From Faecalibacterium sp. CAG:74 (lineage in GTDB: Bacteria; Bacillota; Clostridia; Christensenellales; Aristaeellaceae): a stretch of DNA of 5,396 nucleotides. A program made the position numbers and the translations under genes. Numbering within the stretch: position 1 is the stretch's first letter; each line of letters opens with the position of its first letter. Under the pieces are notes generated by a model. It saw nothing but the letters and a program-made list of their open reading frames with translations. It was not told the DNA's origin and did no database searches. The DNA lies in NCBI GenBank assembly GCA_000437595.1, contig FR899857.1, positions 8,953 through 14,348 on the forward strand. The letters are read 5' to 3'. This document shows positions 1-3,779 of this stretch, one piece after another.

Positions 1-39
1 GACGCGCCCCCAAGCCGCTCTATCCAACAACTGTGCTGT

Positions 40-129
40 GTCGCGCCAGATGGGCGCGACCAAGTTGCTGGTCTTGCGACCATAGCCGCTCTTTCCCGAA
101 CGCAGGGGATTTCGCTCCTGCGGGAGCGA
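40..129 (-). other. Cluster of perfect hairpins downstream of the SulP gene
   Basis: Three perfect stem-loops sit here, next to the repeat hairpin at 130-156. Positions 40-60 form an 8-bp stem GTCGCGCC/GGCGCGAC with a 5-nt loop. Positions 69-82 form a 5-bp stem TGGTC/GACCA whose loop, read on the minus strand, is GCAA, a GNRA tetraloop. Positions 112-129 form a 7-bp stem TCGCTCC/GGAGCGA with a 4-nt loop, ending exactly where the repeat hairpin begins. An alternative stem CGCAGG/CCTGCG overlaps the last one. The 9-mer AGAGCGGCT (minus strand) occurs at both 84-92 and 13-21. No coding frame here looks real. The GNRA loop favours a minus-strand RNA. It could be part of a long dispersed repeat, a BIME-like cluster, or an uncharacterised structured RNA. 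None of the hairpins is followed by a U-tract, so they are not intrinsic terminators. The stretch 182-264, between the repeat and the transporter stop, shows nothing I can name. Confidence 0.55.
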
Positions 130-181
130 CAAGGGGGCTTTGCGATCGCCCCCTTGACCCCTTCGCAGTGCACTTCCATGT
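130..181 (-). repeat. Dispersed repeat, copy 1 (hairpin core)
   Basis: Read on the minus strand, this copy runs from ACATGGAAG through CGAAGG and GTC to a 9-bp perfect hairpin: CAAGGGGGC/GCCCCCTTG with a 9-nt loop, at 130-156. It matches copy 2 at 2005-2053 in the same orientation. About seven substitutions and three gap positions separate the two over roughly 50 aligned bases. Loop length and eight of nine loop bases are the same, and the ATCG of the loop is shared. Two stem base pairs differ between copies and both remain paired. The hairpin is not followed by a U-tract. I do not recognise a named family. Its two-copy presence in intergenic DNA suggests a genome-wide dispersed element. Confidence 0.7.
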
Positions 182-264
182 TACTTGATTTTTATCGAGG
201 CTTTTTATGATGACGCTGCTTTTTCCCAAACATCGGAATTTCAGCCCGCAAGGCGTTTCTTTGC

Positions 265-1932
265 TCACGCCCCCGCCTGTTCCTGCGCCAGCGTGTCAAT
301 CACCGCTTCGGAGGCGTTCGGGTAGAACGCCGCCGCACCCAGCTGGTCGGTCAGACCGACTTTCTGGAAGAAGCCCGCGACGTTCTCATGCACGCCGCAA
401 ATCGAGACGGTCACGCCCTTCTGCGCAATCAGCGCGCACACCTCCATCAGCGTCTGCACGCCGGAAATGTCGGTCGCGGACACGCCGCGCAGGGAGAGAA
501 TCAGGTGCTCACAGCCGGTAAAATCCACCGAAAGCAGCTTCCGCTTCAATTCCGCGCAGTTCGCGAAGAACAGCGAACCGTTCACATAGCTGACGAGGAT
601 GCTTTTCGCGCGGGATTCATCCACCGGCTTGCCCATGCGGTGCAGGCGCTCCAGACGCACCTTGTCCACCGTCTCGGTTTCGATGGTCAGGCGCGCGGCG
701 TTCCAGACGAACATCAGCAGCGCGGTCACAATGCCGATGACGATGGCGACGGTCAGGTCAAAGACAACGGTGGACACCATCGTAATCAGGAACTGCGCGA
801 CGCCCGTCCACACCTTGCGGCTGAAAATCGTCTTGATGCCGTGCCACTCGTTCATGCGCCACGCCGTCACCATCAGCACACCCGCCAGCGCGCTCAGCGG
901 CAGGCGGCTCATCACGCCGCCCAGCAGCACCATCGCCAGCAGCAGCACCAGCGAATGCACAATGCCGGTCACGCGGGTCTGCTCGCCGGACTTGATGGCG
1001 ACGGACGTGCGGGCAATCGCCGCCGTTGCGGGCACGCCGCCGAAAAACGGCAGCAGGATGTTGCCCACGCCCTGCGCAATCAGCTCACGATCCGCGTCGA
1101 AGGCTTCATCCTTCATGCGGGATGCGCTCGCACCGCACAGCAGCGACTCAATCATGCCCAGCATGGCGATGGAGACAATCGGGCTGACGAGGTTTTGGAG
1201 CATGTCGAGGTTGACCGCGCCGAGGTTCAGGCGATTGTCCAGCATCAGGCTTTTCGGGATGTCCCCCACCTTCGCCAGCGAATCGAAACCCGCGATTTCG
1301 GTCACGATGGTCGCCAGAATAATCGCCAGCAGCGACCCCGGCACCTTCGCGTTCAGCTTCTTCGGCCAGAAAACCATGAACAGCACCACCATCAGACCGA
1401 TGGCGACCGCCTGCCAGTTGGGGGTAAATCCGACGCTGGTGTAGCTCCACAGCTTTTCCAGCGCGCTTGTGCCGACGGAGTGCGTGCCGAAGAAGTTGTC
1501 CACCTGCCCCAAGGCGATGATAATCGCGATGCCGCTGGTGAAGCCCATGACGACGCTGGTCGGGATGAAGTTGACGAGCTTGCCGAGGCGGAAGATGCCC
1601 GCCAGCAGGATAATCACGCCCGCCGCGAGCGACGCGACGAACACGCCCTGCAAGCCGTACTGGGCGACGATGCCGATGAGGATGGCGCTCATTGCCCCGG
1701 TCGGGCCGCTGATTTGGAAGGACGCGCCGCCAAGCAGCCCGATGACGAGCCCGCCGATGATGGCGGTGACAAGCCCCGCGGCGGCATCCGCGCCGGAGGA
1801 CACGCCGAATGCGAGGGCAAGCGGCAGCGCCACCGCCGCCACCGTGATGCCGCTCAGGATGTCCTTGAGGAGTTTGCCGGCGTTGTAGCCGGAAAATTCG
1901 TGTTTCAGGTCGGTGATGTACTTTTTGAGCAT
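265..1932 (-). CDS. SulP/SLC26-family inorganic anion transporter with STAS domain
   Basis: This 555-residue integral membrane protein belongs to the SulP (SLC26) family of sulfate, bicarbonate or dicarboxylate transporters. A short cytosolic N-terminus is followed by many hydrophobic segments up to about residue 412, as expected for the 7+7 inverted-repeat fold. Family motifs visible are ISGPTGAM (74-81), IPTSVVMGFTSG (123-134) in the third segment region, and GGVPATAAIARTSV (298-311), the classic SulP signature. The C-terminal STAS domain spans about 443-550 and holds the DISG motif (488-491), equivalent to the anti-sigma-antagonist phosphoacceptor loop. Length is normal for the family. The ATG at 1932 is preceded by AAGGA with 8-nt spacing. 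Substrate cannot be assigned from sequence: sulfate, bicarbonate (BicA-like) and C4-dicarboxylate (DauA-like) members share these motifs. The gene stands alone, separated from rplT by a strong terminator. It is bracketed by two same-orientation repeat copies. I see no convincing promoter directly upstream and no intrinsic terminator directly downstream. Confidence 0.95.
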   Translation of the reverse strand: MLKKYITDLKHEFSGYNAGKLLKDILSGITVAAVALPLALAFGVSSGADAAAGLVTAIIGGLVIGLLGGASFQISGPTGAMSAILIGIVAQYGLQGVFVASLAAGVIILLAGIFRLGKLVNFIPTSVVMGFTSGIAIIIALGQVDNFFGTHSVGTSALEKLWSYTSVGFTPNWQAVAIGLMVVLFMVFWPKKLNAKVPGSLLAIILATIVTEIAGFDSLAKVGDIPKSLMLDNRLNLGAVNLDMLQNLVSPIVSIAMLGMIESLLCGASASRMKDEAFDADRELIAQGVGNILLPFFGGVPATAAIARTSVAIKSGEQTRVTGIVHSLVLLLAMVLLGGVMSRLPLSALAGVLMVTAWRMNEWHGIKTIFSRKVWTGVAQFLITMVSTVVFDLTVAIVIGIVTALLMFVWNAARLTIETETVDKVRLERLHRMGKPVDESRAKSILVSYVNGSLFFANCAELKRKLLSVDFTGCEHLILSLRGVSATDISGVQTLMEVCALIAQKGVTVSICGVHENVAGFFQKVGLTDQLGAAAFYPNASEAVIDTLAQEQAGA

Positions 1933-2004
1933 TTTTGCTTTCCTTACTTCCTCTATCTCTCCAACAATGTTGACTTTTCTTCCAAACTGGTCTTTGTCGC
2001 AATT

Positions 2005-2053
2005 CCAGAGGGCTTTCCGATCGCCCTCTGGACTCCTTCGGTGCCTCCCATGT
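2005..2053 (-). repeat. Dispersed repeat, copy 2, in the upstream region of the SulP gene
   Basis: This is the second copy of the element at 130-181. On the minus strand it reads ACATGGGAGGCACCGAAGG followed by a perfect hairpin CCAGAGGGC/GCCCTCTGG around a 9-nt loop; with one flanking pair the stem spans 2004-2032 and is 10 bp. It lies about 70 nt before the transporter start codon, so it is probably transcribed as 5' UTR if the promoter is upstream. No U-tract follows, so it is not an intrinsic terminator. The rest of the 302-bp gap between the transporter and rplT holds the rplT terminator (2163-2203), a near-palindrome GTCCAGACTGGTC around 2092-2104, and the transporter ribosome binding site just before 1932. 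I could not find a persuasive -35/-10 pair. Confidence 0.7.
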
Positions 2054-2162
2054 TTATTGGTTTCACGCGAAAGTTTTTAGTTAGTGTGCTGATGACCAGT
2101 CTGGACAAAAAGGAACCTATCCTACCATTGGATTTGTGAGTGCCCTGCCCAGAAAAAAAGGC

Positions 2163-2203
2163 AAAAAAACGTCCGGCGCTGAAACACGGTTTCAACATCG
2201 GAC
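2163..2203 (-). terminator. Intrinsic terminator of the infC-rpmI-rplT operon
   Basis: On the minus strand, 32 nt after the rplT stop, GTCCG pairs with CGGAC. Inside these arms TGAAAC pairs with GTTTCA around a CGT loop. The 4-nt segments between (ATGT and GCGC) give G-C and G-T pairs with a single A-C mismatch, so the stem is about 14-15 bp. It is followed after one G by seven T residues, then GCC and seven more T. This is a textbook rho-independent terminator and separates the ribosomal operon from the transporter gene. Confidence 0.93.
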
Positions 2204-2234
2204 GAGTTTATGCTATGAAACGCTTGGGCGACAA

Positions 2235-2582
2235 TTACGCCTTGGCGATTTCCACGAGCTTGGTGAAGGCAGCCGCATCGTTCACAGCCAGATCCGCGAG
2301 GATCTTGCGGTTGACGGTGATGTTGTGCTTCTTCAGGCCATTGATGAACGTGGAATAGCTCATGCCGTTCAGGCGAGCAGCGGCGTTGATACGGGTGATC
2401 CACAGGGAGCGGAAATCACGCTTGCGCAGCTTGCGGCCCTTGAAGGCATAGCGCAGGGAACGAGCAACCTGTTCGGACGCGGCGCGGTACTGCTTGGACT
2501 TTGCACCCCAGTAGCCCTTAGCCAGCTTCATGACCTTGCGGCGCTTCTTCAGAGCGTTCACAGATCTCTTAATACGTGCCAT
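2235..2582 (-). CDS. rplT: Large ribosomal subunit protein bL20
   Basis: The 115-residue product is bL20, which binds 23S rRNA early and is essential for 50S assembly; in Bacillota it also represses its own operon through the infC leader. It is recognisable along its whole length: MARIKRSVNALKKRRKVMKLAKGY-type basic N-terminal extension (1-24), the GAKSKQYR segment, SLRYAFKGRK, RDFRSLWITRINAAAR, the FINGLKKHNI motif, and the ending KILADLAVNDAAAFTKLVEIAKA. The length fits the family norm of about 115-119. The ATG is preceded by AGGAGG with GGAGG 9 nt from the start. It follows rpmI by 34 nt and is the last gene of the operon, with a strong terminator just downstream. Confidence 0.99.
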   Translation of the reverse strand: MARIKRSVNALKKRRKVMKLAKGYWGAKSKQYRAASEQVARSLRYAFKGRKLRKRDFRSLWITRINAAARLNGMSYSTFINGLKKHNITVNRKILADLAVNDAAAFTKLVEIAKA

Positions 2583-2616
2583 TGTGAGTATCCTCCTTGC
2601 CAGCGAATGGGCTTAA

Positions 2617-2817
2617 TTACTTGTAGGGCAGCAGCTTGTGGATGGTCTTGGCTTCCGCCGCGTTGTCCACAATGCCGTCAGCGCGCAGGTGACGGGTGCG
2701 CTTGGTGGTCTTGAGGCGAACCTGATGGTTTGCGTTCATCTGCTTATGCTTCACGATACCGGTCTTGGTAAAGGAAAAGCGCTTGGCAGCACCACGGTGA
2801 GACTTCTGCTTAGGCAT
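2617..2817 (-). CDS. rpmI: Large ribosomal subunit protein bL35
   Basis: This 66-residue, highly basic protein is bL35 of the 50S subunit. It starts MPKQKSHRGAAKRF, matching the family's MPKxKTHxGAAKRF opening, carries STKR-like KTTKRTRHLR in the middle, and ends KTIHKLLPYK, matching the usual LLPY terminus. Length is typical. AGGAGG lies 8 nt before the ATG. It sits 59 nt after the infC stop and 34 nt before rplT, the conserved infC-rpmI-rplT order. Translation may be influenced by the hairpin that occupies most of the infC-rpmI gap. Confidence 0.99.
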   Translation of the reverse strand: MPKQKSHRGAAKRFSFTKTGIVKHKQMNANHQVRLKTTKRTRHLRADGIVDNAAEAKTIHKLLPYK

Positions 2818-2841
2818 GGTGTAGTCCTCCTTCCAATGCTG

Positions 2842-2880
2842 ATAAAACGGGGCGCAGGCAAGCTGCGATAGCCGTTTTAT
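2842..2880 (-). other. Long stem overlapping the infC stop codon, infC-rpmI spacer
   Basis: A perfect 9-bp inverted repeat, ATAAAACGG at one end and CCGTTTTAT at the other, encloses a second 5-bp stem CGCAG/CTGCG. The infC TAA (2877-2879) lies inside the outer arm. On the minus strand the structure ends CCGTTTTAT, so it resembles a weak intrinsic terminator or an RNA-processing hairpin between infC and rpmI. The rpmI Shine-Dalgarno lies about 12 nt downstream and is outside the stem. Its function is inferred only from shape and place. Confidence 0.65.
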
Positions 2881-3458
2881 TCCTGTTCTTGATTCCCCTT
2901 GGCGTTTTCGCGGGCGGCCTTCTTTTCAGCGAAGGAAGCCTTTGCCGCCTTGGGGGCCAGGATCATAATCATATGACGGCCGTCCATCATGGGGCGGCGC
3001 TCCACCGAGCTGACCTCGGCGCAGCGAGCCGCGAAGTCCTGCATGACCTTCATGCCGATTTCGCTATGGGTGATTTGGCGGCCACGGAAACGGATGGACA
3101 CCTTCACCTTATCGCCACCCTGAAGGAACTTCTGTGCCATTTTCGCCTTCGTGAGAACGTCGTTCTCCTCGATGGTGGCGGACAGCTGAACCTCCTTGGT
3201 TTCGACGACCCGCTGATTCTTCCGGTTTTCGCGTTCGCGCCGCGACTGTTCGTAGCGGTACTTGTCATAGTCCAGCAGTTTGCACACCGGCGGTTTTGCC
3301 GTGGGCTGGATTTTGGCGAGGTCGAGGCCGCGCTCTTCCGCCAGCTCCATCGCCTTGGCTGTTGGCATGACGCCGAGCTGTTCGCCGTTTTCGTCAATCA
3401 GGCGGACTTCCCGGTCGCGGATTTCCTCATTGATCATCAGATCGAGTGCTATGTCCAT
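2877..3458 (-). CDS. infC: Translation initiation factor IF-3
   Basis: IF3 binds the 30S subunit, blocks premature 50S joining and checks start-codon and initiator-tRNA pairing. The product is 193 residues from the ATG at 3458. The N-domain starts at MINEEIRDREVRLIDENG (8-25) and includes AKPPVCKLLDYDKYRYEQ (54-71), where the usual G of the DYGK signature is D. A charged linker follows (about 72-88), then the C-domain with GDKVKVSIRFRGR (115-127), ITHSEIG and RPMMDGRHMIMILAPK. A 23-residue A/K/E-rich tail extends past the usual end. The open frame continues upstream to a TTG at 3635, but that part covers the leader and its terminator and has no ribosome binding site, so I exclude it. Start choice is the uncertain point. 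GGGAGG is only 3 nt from the ATG but 9 nt from an in-frame ATA at 3452-3450, and infC genes often use rare start codons. Confidence 0.96.
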   Translation of the reverse strand: MDIALDLMINEEIRDREVRLIDENGEQLGVMPTAKAMELAEERGLDLAKIQPTAKPPVCKLLDYDKYRYEQSRRERENRKNQRVVETKEVQLSATIEENDVLTKAKMAQKFLQGGDKVKVSIRFRGRQITHSEIGMKVMQDFAARCAEVSSVERRPMMDGRHMIMILAPKAAKASFAEKKAARENAKGNQEQE

Positions 3459-3650
3459 ACACCTCCCAATTTTCGTTGAAGCCAGCGTTTTCTGCTCCAT
3501 ACCACAGAAAAAGCGGCGGGTGACTCCACCCGTCGCTGACATGCAGTTTGCGCCTTTTTCGGCGGTCAATCCGCCTGAAAGGGAAAAAGCCTGTGAACCC
3601 GGCAGCATACGCCGCGCAAGGTGAGAGACGGGCAAGCCTCTGCTTCAAAC
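3459..3650 (-). promoter_or_regulatory. infC operon leader RNA (probable L20-type autoregulatory leader)
   Basis: About 190 nt separate the predicted transcription start (near 3650) from infC. The 5' half can fold into a stem GCCCG (3633-3629) with CGGGT (3601-3597). This encloses the hairpin GCGGC-GTAT-GCTGC (3615-3602) and a 13-nt bulge with CTCTCACC (3627-3620). Next, GGCGG/CCGCC (3575-3561) can be capped by CTTTTTC/GAAAAAG (3589-3583 with 3560-3554), then comes the intrinsic terminator at 3507-3536. The CTTTTTC arm overlaps a competing closing stem AAGC/GCTT (3645-3642 with 3590-3587), so alternative folds exist. Known biology: in Bacillus the infC-rpmI-rplT operon is repressed by L20 through leader attenuation. 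Assigning this leader to that mechanism is inference from gene order, the terminator and the folds; I could not compare it with the Rfam L20_leader model. Confidence 0.78.
3507..3536 (-). terminator. Leader terminator (attenuator) upstream of infC
   Basis: On the minus strand GCGACGGGTG pairs with CACCCGCCGC around a GAGT loop, giving nine pairs and one A-C mismatch, followed directly by TTTTTC. It lies within the infC leader with its U-tract 49 nt before the ATG, so it would stop transcription before the operon unless disrupted. The arm and loop GGTGGAG (3530-3524) complement CTCTCACC (3627-3620) with one bulged T, a candidate antiterminator. Confidence 0.88.
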
Positions 3651-3656
3651 ACGGAT

Positions 3657-3685
3657 ATTGTAGCACAGGGGAAGCGGTTTGTCAA
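3657..3685 (-). promoter_or_regulatory. Sigma-A promoter of the infC-rpmI-rplT operon
   Basis: The minus strand has a perfect -35 TTGACA (3685-3680), a 17-nt spacer and a TACAAT -10 (3662-3657), one base from TATAAT. TG two positions before the -10 (3665-3664) gives an extended -10 element. A run of seven A at 3707-3701 falls around -50 to -57 and may act as an UP element. Transcription should start near 3650, leaving a leader of about 190 nt before infC. Confidence 0.95.
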
Positions 3686-3732
3686 GGGGGATTGGGCGGA
3701 TTTTTTTGCGCGAAGCCGGAGTTTTTTCCGCG

Positions 3733-3771
3733 AAAAGAGGCGCAGACCGCCCGCTGGGGGAAGTCTGCGCC
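3733..3771 (-). terminator. Intrinsic terminator of the lectin-domain protein gene
   Basis: Eight nt after the stop codon, GGCGCAGAC pairs perfectly with GTCTGCGCC (3771-3763 with 3747-3739) around a 15-nt loop that contains further CCC/GGG pairing. TCTTTT follows. The U-tract is short, but stem strength and position make a rho-independent terminator the natural reading. It insulates this gene from the infC promoter about 50 bp downstream. Confidence 0.85.
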
Positions 3772-3779
3772 CACTGATT

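Noticed and set aside
1..45. Possible 5' half of a tRNA on the minus strand (GTTGGATAGAGC resembles a D-arm)
   Set aside because: The D-stem GCAC/GAGC has a mismatch, position 8 would be C instead of T, the acceptor arm would start with C, and the anticodon loop would lack T33. The segment is better read as part of the repeat-rich region.
20..268. An 82-codon minus-strand frame overlapping the transporter stop codon (ATGA overlap)
   Set aside because: It runs through the repeat and the hairpin cluster, has no ribosome binding site of note, and its protein has no recognisable features; the shared repeat is read in a different frame from the frame over copy 2.
2092..2104. Near-palindrome GTCCAGACTGGTC as an operator
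   Set aside because: It is a single short imperfect palindrome, with no nearby promoter I trust and no known regulator motif that it matches.
388..2139. A 583-codon plus-strand open frame opposite the transporter gene
   Set aside because: It is antisense to a certain SulP gene, is extremely rich in His, Gln, Arg and Asp as expected from the complement of hydrophobic GC-rich codons, and has no domain I recognise.
1953..2198. An 81-codon minus-strand frame between rplT and the transporter
   Set aside because: It begins inside the rplT terminator hairpin, crosses the repeat and has no family resemblance or ribosome binding site.
3459..3635. N-terminal extension of infC from a TTG at 3635
   Set aside because: This stretch is the leader RNA, beginning about 15 nt from the predicted transcription start, has no Shine-Dalgarno, contains the attenuator, and encodes nothing resembling IF3.
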